A stretch of DNA of 64,000 nt from Pisaster brevispinus (lineage: Eukaryota > Echinodermata > Asteroidea > Forcipulatida > Asteriidae). The position numbers and the translations under genes were made by a program. Positions 48,001-58,370 of the stretch are shown here, in pieces. The DNA lies in the NCBI GenBank assembly GCA_023634235.1, contig JAMKCF010000003.1, forward strand, positions 5,422,958 through 5,486,957, read 5' to 3'. The notes under the pieces are model-generated. The model saw only the letters and a list, made by a program, of their open reading frames with translations. It was not told the DNA's origin and searched no databases. Numbering within the stretch: position 1 is the stretch's first letter; the number at the start of each line of letters is the position of its first letter.

Positions 48001-49145
48001 TGATTGGTCATGCAGCTATGACATCACATTGTTTGCGGAAGCTTGCCAAATAGTGTCCGGGTTAAGCGTGTATGTTCCATCCCAACTTGACAATCGTCCC
48101 AACTATAGTTGGGACTGGTCCCAACTTGAGTGTTAAAGTTAGGGCGTCCCAACTATAGTTTGGATCGCAGTAAACGCAAAGCACTCCCATGAATAAACTA
48201 AAAACATGTAAGTAAAGTATCATTCCAAACCTCATCCTGGGCATAGGCCGCACCGGCTCTAGCTCCATCATCAGTTTTGACATGAGTTTTTACAGAGCAG
48301 AGACCCGGGTTTGAAATAAAGAAATGTTGTAAATTAATGCCGATCCCATCAGACCCAGGTCTCGGCTTTGCAGTAGCATGAGTAGTGTCCCAGAGTAATC
48401 AATGCATGATCGATCACGGTGTCCTGTTGAACTCTATGTGCGATCCCAACTATAGTTGGGACGTCCCAACTTTAACACTCAAGTTGGGACTAGTCCCAAC
48501 TTTAGTTGGGACAATTGTCAAGTTGGGACGGAACATGCATCATTGCGTGCTTTGCTGCTCAGCTGACAAGATGTCGTAGATACAAACATTTTTCACCTGA
48601 AATTACCTTTTTATTATTTGTTTGAACGCTTTCTTTATTGTTGATGATTATATAAGGATTCGTAACACTTAACATTCAGCACTTTCTCAAGCTTAATAAC
48701 AATATTATAAACAAATTCCATTAGTTTAGACATGTTAGAATTGTGCAAGTCGTCGGCTTATTATGGACATTTTTCCACGTAAGTCTCTAAGAATACGGGA
48801 AAATGGAACTTGAAAACCATTAACAAAACATAAAAGGGCATTCAAAAATTACAATTTAATTAAGTACAGTCTGTTTGACACTGACAAGTGACAGACAATA
48901 TGGAGACTTCGTACCATCATAGACCAGCAGACAGAATTATTGTGGTCAACAAGTTTGGTCGTGATTTTCTTCGTTTTACTTACAATTTATACATTTTACA
49001 AAGAGTAAAAAGACGCAGTTTACTCAATCATTGTTATACTTACCTTTCTATATGTATCCCGCCATTGGGGGCTTGTATTTTTATACAATTCACGATGTTT
49101 TTCCATGCGCAAAGAAGTTTGTGACTTTCCTCTGGGAGTCGCCAT
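42089..49145 (-). CDS. RPAIN: RPA-interacting protein
   Basis: Minus-strand exons 49044-49145, 46869-47075, 45941-46013, 45097-45208, 44474-44537, 43143-43280 and 42089-42118 join in frame with GT-AG borders and encode 241 aa (human about 219). RPAIN/RIP carries replication protein A into the nucleus with importin beta. Seen in order: N-terminal QWRDTYRKRCFQRLRNSREN (about 27-46) with a basic patch; EVMAEEWKLMQWE (about 71-83); an acidic helical part with EEIQQEL-like MEDIQAELMIE (117-127) and IIAEYEASLQ (131-140); and the C-terminal zinc-binding region with C160/C163, C177/C179, H206/C210 and C231/C234, ending ICDFLFIVI. The last exon has only ten codons behind a long pyrimidine run and was placed because it supplies the conserved final Cys. 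The start context is aaaATGG. The first intron contains two inverted-repeat structures. A tRNA-like element reaches the exon 2 donor. Confidence 0.95.
42579..42897 (-). mobile_element. tRNA-like inverted-repeat element, copy 3 (most complete)
   Basis: Read on the minus strand, the copy has the body blocks (gatccctctgctgcc, 'ttctgactggcacccc'), then a tRNA-like segment at 42648-42722 (A box agctcagttggtagagcg, B box ggttcaagtcc), then a tail that on the plus strand reads aagtaataaactataaggga and gggttgaacgaag. This tail is the inverse of the left end of copy 5. It lies in the last RPAIN intron. Confidence 0.7.
43349..43495. mobile_element. Foldback element (GGTGGCAGCAGACT arms)
   Basis: The arms 'gttaggtggcagcagact' and 'agtctgctgccacctagc' are inverted, extended by 'aatggaagacttt' and 'aaaagtcccccatt' outside and 'accaggtaaatttccattgt' and 'acaatggatttacctggt' inside. 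The loop contains 'gagcatgcgcac'. A decayed copy is at 6456-6556. It is in RPAIN intron 5. Confidence 0.75.
43955..44400 (-). mobile_element. Decayed tRNA-derived SINE with embedded GGGCCC element
   Basis: On the minus strand the segment reads 'ggctgagtcatcagagtgt', B-box-like gggttcaaatcccagtcgtg and 'gtgtccttgagcaaggca', matching the head of the SINE at 52665-53075. A GGGCCC-type element (44055-44190) interrupts it, and its tail ends near 43955 with 'ggcgctttgaggggg'. Confidence 0.5.
44597..44752 (-). mobile_element. tRNA-like inverted-repeat element, copy 4
   Basis: This is the tRNA-like half only: tRNA-like segment at 44620-44693 (minus strand A box agctcagttggtagagcg, B box ggttcaagtcc), the 'ggcaccccc' block on one side and 'ctttgttcaaaccc' on the other. 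The remaining body is absent. It is in RPAIN intron 4. Confidence 0.65.
46506..46865 (+). mobile_element. tRNA-like inverted-repeat element, copy 5, touching the RPAIN exon 2 donor
   Basis: The left end (aagtgataaaccacaaggga ... gggtaaattt ... ggattgaacaaag) is the inverse of the right end (ctttgttcaaccccaaaatt ... gaaatttac). The tRNA-like segment is 46752-46824 with A box agctcagttggtagagcgct and a B box altered to ggttgaagttt. The right terminal repeat runs into the donor of RPAIN exon 46869-47075, where the minus strand reads gtgagtaaatttc. Confidence 0.7.
47268..47465. repeat. Minisatellite with internal inversion (GACTTGGGTACGAGTT)
   Basis: About three units of gtcaacttgtacccaa-type are followed by about six units of ttgggtacgagttgac-type, so the array contains the same 20-22 base unit in both orientations and can fold back. 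It is in RPAIN intron 1. Confidence 0.75.
48065..48550. mobile_element. Foldback element with 110-bp compound arms
   Basis: Arms 48065-48177 and 48438-48550 are inverted repeats of one another. Each arm is itself built from copies of the palindrome-like cccaactatagttggg separated by short spacers such as 'gacaatcg' and 'gagtgttaaagtt'. The 260-base centre is unique sequence without a convincing frame. The element lies in RPAIN intron 1. Confidence 0.8.
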
Positions 49146-49842
49146 TTTGATTATAGCGGGTTTCAATACGGAATTCTGGGTAAAAATACTTTTGTCCAAC
49201 TGCTAAACATGGTGCAATAAATCATTTTCAGAAATTAAAAAAAAAAAAAAAAAAGATTTAGATTTGATCCTGGCTATTTTGTGGGTGGATGGGATTTGGG
49301 GAATTCTGGCTACTTGGGTGGGATTTGAACCAATAACCAACTTTATTCTACTCATTCACTGGTAAGGAAGACATACCAGTAAAGGCTGTTTGAAATTGAA
49401 AATGAATCTGTTGAGCGACATGGACGTTTCATTGCATTTGATTGATTTATTATTTTCTTCCCCCAACAGCTATTCAAAATATACAATCAGAGATTATTTT
49501 ATGAACAGTCACTTGGGATCACTATCATTGACCTTATTTACTGAAATCCTGTACCCAGTTACACGATAACAATGTAAATGCTTTTAGCCATATCACAATG
49601 GACTAAGAATATTACTCCCAACATTAGTTTGGTATAATGCTAAAAAAGGGATAAGTTTATTACAACCAAAGACAAAAAAATTAAATTCAAAAACCAAAAT
49701 CAGTGCTTTAAAAAATCATTACCATTTGTTTTATTCAAAATTGACATAAAGAATAACACAAATACAAAATTGACTTTTAGGCTATTTTGTGTCACTTCTT
49801 TTTTTCTTTTTTTTTAATTAGAAAAAATGTCACCGTACACTG

Positions 49843-50012
49843 CAGGCCTGGAATTTCATCTTTGAGAGGGCAAGGCCGTTTTCATTTTGCAAAGGGCACT
49901 TCCATTGGAAAATCTTATTAAAGTCTATGGGAAACTTTGAAGGGGCACCAAGGCCAAGACCAGGGGCAACAGAGGCCATGGCATCTGTGGCTCTCATGTA
50001 ATTCCATGCCTG
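49843..50012. mobile_element. MITE-like element, CAGGCCTGGAATT family
   Basis: The ends caggcctggaatttcatc and gtaattccatgcctg are inverted. Inner 'gccctttgcaaaa' and 'gaaggggcaccaaggcc' blocks (in inverse) match 15630-15768 and 38867-39021. Confidence 0.6.
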
Positions 50013-50207
50013 ACAATGTGTAATTTTAATATAGTTTTTATACAATGAGGCAAACATTATCCCATTAGGAACTCCGTGTACATTATGACACCAAAAGCTT
50101 TACAAATTTCTAAGCTCATTCCAACAGTGCATGCACTCTGTATGAGTTTTCCAACAAGGAGTGGCAAAACAACAGTCAATCTCTACATCTCTACATGATA
50201 CATGAAC

Positions 50208-50552
50208 AGGGCTCGAATTTGACACTGGACCGCAGGCCCAGAGGCCAGTGATTTTAGTGTCGGGCCAGTAAACTTATGACCGTACAAGTCCGGCAATCTT
50301 GTGTTTTTGAATAATAACACCTCACTGTAGTTTTTAATTAAACTGATCAATTGAGTATTTAAGTATTACCCACAAGAAAAACTTGATAAATCTTCTCTTA
50401 GTGCTTGGTGCAAAAACAGCTCAAATGTGAAACTGTGTAGAGAGTGTTCTTCTCATTTTGATTCCGGTCTTGTAACAAATTTTCTGGTCCAGTAAAAGTT
50501 TTGAGCTACAAGCCCTGCAGTCTTGTGGATTTTTTCCCCAAATTCGAGCCCT
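50208..50552. mobile_element. MITE-like element with AGGGCTCGAATTT ends, copy 2
   Basis: The ends agggctcgaatttgacactg and aaattcgagccct are inverted. It is the same family as 29294-29669 and matches along most of its length. Confidence 0.7.
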
Positions 50553-51311
50553 GCATAGGCACCATTGGAGGCTATCCTCAGTGAATTGTGCATGGACTGG
50601 ATAACAAGAAGGCATACTTAAACGTAGGCAATGTCAACTTGATTTTATAAATGATGCTAATCACTATTACTGTAGAAGTAACTACATTATTAAAATACAT
50701 TAAAAACATGGTTTTGGAATGGAAATCAAACAGTCATTTAAAAAAAAAGTTGCACAATGTGCTCCTCCAAAACTACCCCCAACCTTTCAAAATCCAACGG
50801 CACATTGTGTTAGACTCTGTTAGACTGAGGACTGTACCATAATTTACATGGAATCAGGCATACCAACCAGAGCAACGGTTTGGGTCACCATATGGTGTTG
50901 ATCCTAGTCAATCAATCAAAGGAGTTTGGGTTAACAAAAAATGCAGATGTTATTCTGGTCCTAGCTCACTCCAATGGTTTTATCCATCAATGGTTTTATC
51001 CACATTTTAGAATATTTTAGTGTAAACTTTAGAATTAGATATTCACAATCATTACCATGGATCCTCTTTATGCAAGCAACATTGTTAGATGTCAACTCTC
51101 CACAAAATGCTTTAGTTAATTACCAATTGTGTACCGGTAAAACTATAAATATTTATCCACCAGCAAACCTGAGTCCTTGCTACTGGAGAAGTCGCTATAT
51201 ATTTTTCTGTAATCCACTCACATTTAGAGTATTACTTTTACATGTAGTATTGGCAGCTCTCCACAAAACAATGTGAGTAATCACCGATGGTGTGTGCAGA
51301 ACTTATTAATA

Positions 51312-51317
51312 TTTATT
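51312..51317 (-). terminator. Candidate SUPT4H1 poly(A) signal
   Basis: The minus strand reads AATAAA 156 bases after the stop codon, a normal 3' UTR distance. Confidence 0.5.
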
Positions 51318-51472
51318 CCCAAGCAAGCTTGAATCCTCGCTGCAGGTTTAGGCGCTACATTCATCCGATTCGGAATCCACTCGCACTTGTAGGAATAACT
51401 AATAATATTAGACAAATAATACAAACAAACGCTTTGAGACAAACACTTAACCAAGTAATCTAATATTGTTCT

Positions 51473-54400
51473 TCATGATCTTGTACTGGTGTCTCTGGAT
51501 CTGTAGGTAATTCCTCGACTCTTTAACTCTCTGATGACTGCATTAGGGAGTCGCCCTGTGACTGAGATGGCGTAGCAACCTTTCTGATTTCGATCTGTGG
51601 TTAAACAAACAAAAGGATAAAGGTCATGGTAAGAAAAATTAGTTTTTTAGCAGTGCCCCCAGCCGATTAAATCAGCCTAATTTTTGGTCTGTGTAATGGC
51701 AGAGCCAATTAAATTCGCCCAAATGACTTTCCAAACTTTTGTTTGGTTGCAACTTAAATGTTCAAAAAGTTAATTCAAGGTCACATGGTGCATTGTACTA
51801 GTTACAACACACCATGTAACTTTAAATGAACTTTGTGAATATTCAAGTTGCAACAAACCTAAAGTTTGGGAAGTTAGTTTTGAAATTGTCTATGCCTTGA
51901 CTGCAGTTCTTGGTTTTACAAATTTTCAGTAGAAATTTTGAAAAAAAAAAGGTAATCATTTACAGCTGAAAATACATGGCATTACATGTATTTAATAAAG
52001 CCCACTACTTCAGTCTGAGACACCCAGACACCCAGACACCCCTGGCTAACAAAATGTGAGTAAAGTTAAACAGGTAAGAAGTACAACCCTCTCCATTACC
52101 GAAAACCTCAACCAAACCCAATTTCAGCCATGTGGCTTCATGTGACCATGACACCCTAACACTACTCCAAGTGATTGGACCCCTTAAAGATTGAGGAAAA
52201 ACTTGTCACCCCATTTTAAAATGGAGGAAAAACTTATCCCAGTTTCAAAAATAACTCTTACTTATTCTCTGCCATTTTCCGACCCAGCTGTCTTCAGGGC
52301 TTGTGAGGGCAATAATTCTGAAACATAAAGACAAAAACAGTAATTTGACGAATACTTCTTTCCTTAAGTTTTGATTTCACAAAACAGTAAACATAATCAG
52401 ACCTGATACTTCACAAAGGCAATAGAGGAAATTGCCTCAATGTCCCTGGTCATTGCATTGATGCCCCTTCAAATGTTTCAATAGAAATTTACATTTTCCT
52501 CACAAGGGTGCCATTTATCATAACAACTAGTAAAAAAATAGCTTGCCTTTGCAAGAATGAAGTATCAGCCTAGCCTAACCATAAAGAGAACACTGTTTAA
52601 TTTTTTCCAAAAACAGGTACTGTCTCTTTCACTATAAACTGATCAATGCATTGGTCGTGTTATGGCGTGTCGTAGCCGAGCGAATATAACAGCACCTGAC
52701 TCAAGCTCTGGTGTTTCTGATCAGCAGAGTGTGAGTTTGCGTCCCGGTCGTGACACTTAACCATTATTGCTTCGTTCTTCGGTAGGACATAAAGCTGTTG
52801 GCCCCGTGTGTTGTGTAACGCACGTAAAAGAACCCAGTGCACTTATAGAAAAGAGAAGGGGTTCGCCCCGGTGTTCCTGGTTTGATTGGCTGCATATTGC
52901 GCCATAGCACCTTGACCTTGCAAACCATTACTTGGTGCTATGTAAAGGAGTAGGTCTCATACTTCAAACGAAGCCCCACATACCTTGCAGGAAAATACTT
53001 AGTGTTAAAGTGCCTTGAGCGTCACTGAGTGACATATATGAGCGCTATAAAAGAAGCCATTAATATTATTATTAATTTTTTCCCAAAACAAGCACTGTCT
53101 CTTTCACTATCAAGATAAAAATAATGGACTTGCCAGGGGTATCCCGGACAAAATTTTGTCTCACTCCTCCACCAGACCAGTAAACCTGACTTTTCACTGG
53201 TGAAAGTATTTGCAATAACATCCAGTACCCTGACTTATTAACAGAAGTAGTATCTAGATGGAGCAGTAAGCTGCAAAATTATTGCATTGTGAAAGCACAT
53301 GTGGTAAAACTGCATCACGGCCCCAAAAAACAAATATCAATAAAAAGCACCCATGTTGAAATCAAATCTGTTTTTGTAAACTTTGTAATCATTTTCTGCA
53401 TAAAAGTAAGTATCTGATTTGGAACTAAGTTGTAGAAGCTTTTGTAAGTGAAAGTCAACATAAGCACTGCACCACATTTGATTTATTTTGACTCACACAT
53501 TTTGGACTGGCCCAGCAGACTACAGTAGAGTGTTTTGACTAGCCCACTACTACTGTTTTCACTCACAGTCACATTTGGCGAGGGGGTGACTGCAATTAGG
53601 TTGAACTCTGAACTTACCCATCAAATGATGTACTTGTGCAATCATATACAATATCTCTGTTGCCCTTCATTTGCAGGTATTCCTCACAGTTATCACAACC
53701 ATCCAGTTCAAACTGGTCAAGCGTCTGTAGAATAACAAAACAAGGAAAAGAATTAAGAAAACCAACTAAAAACTAGGGTTAGTAAATTAATTTATAATTA
53801 GCCTTGAATGTTACGAGTAGGGAGACTGAAGAACAATTTCTTGAAAAAGTGTTCAAGAGTTCAACTTCCAATCCATGATGATTCAATCGTGCTGTTTAGT
53901 AGAGTTTGACCAATCCCAATCCAATCCAATAATCCAATCACCATGATCGTAACTCCATGAGATGAGACTTATTCTCGTCCCCTTGTCTTAGTGAAACTGT
54001 AATGTAAAGTAATACTTTACACTACAGTTTCACTCAGTTACAAAATACAAAGTTGCACTACCAGTGCCACTTTCTCACACGACAGTGACACATGTGACAT
54101 GGTCGCCATGGATAGCCAAATAAATTTATTTTAAGTTTTTAACTATAATTATAAAAAGTCTATTTTATAATATAGTATTAAACTAAGATAGTAGATGTGA
54201 CTACATTTTGTTTAACTATATACTCTTAGTCTTAATTTGTTTAACTACATACTCTTAATTATACTATATTATACCTACTAGTAGTTAGTACTATTGTGAT
54301 GGAATTGCATGAGTTTGTTTAGTCATGTGACATCGCACGTGATGTGTGAACGACGTCATTGGTCATGTGTTTGGCTTGCACCAATAGGGTTGGTGCAAGG

Positions 54401-55614
54401 TGCAAGTTCCCGCCACGAGAAGTCAGGTGAACTCTGATTTGTGCGGTAGTTGTAGTTCAGTTGGGCTAGTTGCCCGTAACTTTAAAGAAGTTAGTTAAGT
54501 TTATGTAAGATATTGTGCGCTGTTGGGCGTGCACATGGCTTTCAGGAAAGCGTGATAAAAGCTGCTGTTTTGGGTTTTGCAGAGTAGTACTGTACTAGTA
54601 GAGGGACTTGTTCCAGAAATTCTGTGCAGCATATTCAGTAAGTATTTGAGAGTTGTTCATCAATTTGTGCATTTTAGGCAGCGTTGTTTAAGGCTGTGCG
54701 CGTGCAGGCGATCGTCGTGATAAATACACAAGACGATCAGCCGGAGCTAGCTGTACTGCAGTGTAGTTGAACTGGGTTAAGTGCAACGACCCGATGGTTG
54801 CCGTCGCTGTGTGCGAGGCAGACAACTACTGTATTCCGAGAGGGCTGTGTAGCGGAGCGGGTCGTGTGTTGTTGCCGGGACCGAGCTGTGTGCTCAAGGC
54901 CTAAGGTAGCTGGGTTGCGCTGGGCTAGGCGTGCAACTGCGGCGTGGTGTTCTGTGTATGTGTTGCCTCTTACTGGTATTGAGTATTGCTAGGTGTAGTA
55001 GTAGTTGTTTACATGACTTGTAGATAATTTGGGGTCTCATATTCTAAGTGCTTACAGACTAGTTATTTTGCCCAACTTCTGGAGTTGAAGGTGAATGACA
55101 ATAAATTACTTTTCAGGTCAAGGTCACTGTTAAACTGTGTCCTATCTGTGTGATTATTTTAGGGAATTGTGTGTACTCTGACAGAGAGGTTTACAATCTT
55201 TTATAATCGGGCGGTATACTTCCTCCCAAACGAATCTCGCCACTCAGCCTTAAGTCCGCTTAGTGACTTTAACTTGAGCTAGCAAGAGAAAGGGTCCGAG
55301 TTAATAAGCACAGACTGGATAACGGTCGGTGCCCGCCACACTATTTACCAGTCTTTTTGCTAGTGCTACTTTTAAGGTCGAGTTGTCAAGTCAGTTAAGT
55401 CATAAACACTTTTGATAGTAGGTCGAGCTGTCTCATCAACAGACATGACAGACAATGAGCGAGAGAGCCAGCAAATTTCATTACCTAAAATACACAAAGA
55501 ACCCCAACAAAATACTAATTTTTAATTTAAAAATAACACATTTATAATTACCTTAACTAAAGAACAAACAAGACATGCCCGCAAGTTCCTCAGTTCTTTA
55601 GGTACAATCTCCAT
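51473..55614 (-). CDS. SUPT4H1: Transcription elongation factor SPT4
   Basis: Minus-strand exons 55552-55614, 53618-53724, 52262-52317 and 51473-51594 join in frame with GT-AG borders and encode 115 aa (human 117). SPT4 pairs with SPT5 to form DSIF, which controls RNA polymerase II pausing and elongation. The zinc finger is complete: C14/C17 in [11 protein letters not shown] and C31/C34 in DGCDNC. The family blocks [44 protein letters not shown] and [13 protein letters not shown] follow. The frame is open further upstream, so [10 protein letters not shown] was chosen as start by likeness to the family N-terminus. Intron 1 carries a probable solo LTR; intron 2 carries a SINE. Confidence 0.96.
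52665..53075 (+). mobile_element. Full-length tRNA-derived SINE, copy 1
   Basis: It starts with a tRNA-like head ('gtgtcgtagccgagcg' to cagagtgtgagtttgcgtcc), followed by the core 'ttaaccattattgcttcg', 'acataaagctgttggcccc', 'cgcacgtaaaagaacccag' and 'gattggctgcatattgcgcc', and ends in 'agcgctataaaagaagcc' and an ATT repeat tail. The same layout is at 57396-57799. It resembles deuterostome SINEs with a conserved centre (DeuSINE type), but I cannot check the subfamily. It lies in SUPT4H1 intron 2, antisense. Confidence 0.75.
54295..55340. mobile_element. Probable solo LTR (1046 bp)
   Basis: The segment begins TGTGATGG and ends CCGCCACA, terminal inverted octamers matching at seven of eight positions. 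It is flanked on both sides by the 4-base direct repeat CTAT (54291-54294 and 55341-55344), as after retrovirus-like integration. It is richer in CpG than its surroundings and contains an AATAAA near 55102. No gag or pol sequence lies next to it; SUPT4H1 exon 1 starts about 210 bases to the right. This is therefore read as a solo LTR of a Ty3/gypsy- or BEL-like element in intron 1. Confidence 0.7.
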
Positions 55615-57395
55615 GACTAACAGTAACACTGTTGAAATTGTTGACAAAATGAACTTGCGTACGGACGGACGGCGAAGCTGAGGAGCACAAGTCCCATACG
55701 GTAATGTGAAATAGCGCCCTCTCTTGAACGGTGTTGTTCGTGTGTGTGTCCGTGTCGTCTGCAACTAACTTTTTCAGTAAAATAACTTGTGACAATTCAC
55801 AATGTCACTGAGTACTGAGGATGCAGTGCTTAATACACATCGGCGTATGGGCAAAATGCAAAACATATTCTTTATACCCGATAAAAATAGTAAGCCGTAC
55901 AGAGCAGTGAAAAACAATAAAATAGTAAGCCGTACAGAGCAGTGAAAATGGAATTAATATATCCTTAAAATAATGATTAAAATACTAACTTCAACCCAGT
56001 CTAGAGAATCATAGTCATGTAACGCTCTGATAAGGGATTAATCTCCAAAAGAACAAATTTTATTCTTCTAAAAAGGTATAGAATTAAAGGCTTTTATGAA
56101 ACAAATCATGTATAAATTAGCAACAGTCAAAAACCATCAGCTTTAAACTTATTTAAAAAAAAAAAAAACACAATAAGAGCAAGTATCCAATCACAAACAC
56201 ATTGGGACAACATGTAACCTGGCATTACCTCATGGCACTTTTCCAAAACAATAAAGTGCATCAATAATTTTGTGCCTTGGCCGGACTCAGTAATACTGTT
56301 TAGGAGCGCAAGAATTTGTACAGCATCTGCACTGCTGAAATGCAGGTATTCCCTTCATAGCTCAGAGTTGTTTAGAGAAAAGGTGTCAAAACTCCTTTAA
56401 TCAACCTGTTTGCAAAGTGACATAATTCCACTGCAAACCATACCCACTTCAGCCTGTCTCCAACAGTTACAAGAAACCCATTATTAGCCTTTTTGAAGAT
56501 ACGGTGGACACTATAGGAGTGCACTGTTTGATTTGGGTGTATAAAAAAGATTTACCAAACCCAAGTGTATACTGTGTTCTCCAGTGCTGGAGGACTTGAG
56601 TCAAGTCTAGGACTCAAGACTGATCTTCCAAGCCCATTTTTTGTAGACTCGGACTCGATGGAGAGACCTCAGACTCGGACCCAGACAACGGAGACTTGGA
56701 CCTGGACAACAGGGACTCGACTACAGCACTGGTGTCCATCATATCTCAAAATGGCTCACAGGAAATGCTTTGAGCTAGTCTTTCTCAAAAGTTCTATGCA
56801 TACAAATAAAAACATACTTTTTTGAACTTGCCTCTCACACATTTTGCAAAGACTTAGTATAGATATGACAGATTTACCAATGCCTTTGACTGATAAAATG
56901 AGTTTTGGAAGGTTAAGTTACACACAACGTATACTATTTTTGGACCTACTGGTAGTAGTGTTAAACTCTGTTCATGCAGCCGAGGCATAAGTGTAGCATA
57001 ATGACTTACCGACTGGATTAATAACAAAATCTCACACTGGTGGTACAAGCCCCTCCCATCAAAGACATTTGTTTGACTAGTGCTGGCCAATATCTTCAAC
57101 ATACATTTACAAACAACTTAGAGATATTGGTGAAAAAACCTCCCTGACAGTTTAACCAACTTCACACACATACCTAACATTATTTTTGTTGGACAAGCAG
57201 CTAAATCTGCTTTGATTTGTGTCTTTCAATCAACACAAAATCCTCAAAAAACAGGTATCAATATTTTGTATAATGCATGTATATAACAACGGTATGGTGT
57301 TACAATAGATTGATATTAATTTATTTGCAAATGAAAAGATGAGCATTGTTTAAAGAGGTGGTTTATTTTTTATTAACATTAATGTGCCTTTTTTG

Positions 57396-57799
57396 GTGTG
57401 TTGTGGCTAAGCAATCAAGTGTACTGGACTCAAGCTCTGGTGCTTCTGATAAGCAGAGAGTGGGTTCTAGTCCCGGTCTAGACACTCGTGTCCTCAAGCA
57501 AGACACTTTACCATTATTGCTTCATCCTTTGGGTGGAATGTAAAGCCATAGCTCATGTGTCATGTAATGCGCGTAAAAGAACCCAGTACAATTTACTGTC
57601 AAGAAATGAGGTTCACCCCAGTGTTTTCTGGCATACTTGGCTGCAGATTGCGCCACAGCACCCTTTAATCTTGTAAGAAAAAATGAGTCTGTAATCTTGA
57701 CTGTAGCTCCGCAAACCTTATAGAAAATTAATAAGCGCTTTGAGATGCCCTCAGATGTGATAAAGTGCTATGTAAGAACTGAATTATTATTATTATTTT
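57396..57799 (+). mobile_element. Full-length tRNA-derived SINE, copy 2
   Basis: Same order of blocks as 52665-53075: tRNA-like head with 'caagctctggtgcttctgat', B-box-like ggttctagtcccggtctaga, 'ccattattgcttcatcc', 'gcgcgtaaaagaacccag', 'ttggctgcagattgcgcc' and 'agtgctatgtaag', with an ATT repeat tail. This copy keeps 'gtcctcaagcaagacact', which copy 1 lacks. Confidence 0.75.
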
Positions 57800-58159
57800 A
57801 ACTTTACACAATTATTTGACATACTTCAAGCATGATTCAACCCAGATGTTTGCACTCTGATAAGACCCTTAGGCATTATTTCATGCTAAGCATCTGAGGT
57901 ACTAAATCCATCAATTCAAGAAAAAACCATGAGACTTGTTTTTTTCTTTTAGAGTTTAGGGTACTTGAGATAAAAAAAAACCCATTATATTGAGGAGATC
58001 TCCGAGTCCTTCACAAGCCTACAACATAACTCAATGGCCAAACCAGTGTACTTCTATGGATTCAATATGCCTGGCTCCATGCTAAGCTTTTCTATGATGT
58101 ACGTCATCTGATAATTTACCTATTAATTAGTTATGTGAAGCATAGAATTCTCAGAAATG

Positions 58160-58370
58160 TGAACTTAATCACTATACCAGCCAAGAACCCCAAGGGAAGA
58201 CAAGGACGTTTCGGTTTTAGATGTGGGAGAACCCCAGAGAATTATTCCAGGGAAACCCACATAATCAGGTAGGGACTATAAAACACAATCCACATAGTGC
58301 CCCTAACGGGATTCTAACCAGGGTCCAAGAGGTGGAAGGCGAGGAACGAAACCACTACGCCAATCCAAGC
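58160..58370 (-). mobile_element. tRNA-derived SINE, copy 3 of 3
   Basis: It has the same blocks as 26655-26882 and 30200-30420, including 'agtccctacctgatta' on the minus strand and 'ggttagaatcccg' at the B-box position. Confidence 0.55.

Larger units (their letters stand above)
49146..51310. other. Intergenic between RPAIN and SUPT4H1
   Basis: This holds the RPAIN promoter side and the SUPT4H1 3' side. Apart from two MITE-like elements (49843-50012, 50208-50552) I see only AT-rich sequence and no gene. Confidence 0.6.

Noticed and set aside
56565..56825. 86-codon plus-strand frame with Thr/Arg/Trp repeats
   Set aside because: It comes from a short 'gactcggac/gacttggac' repeat; no domain and no splice partners.
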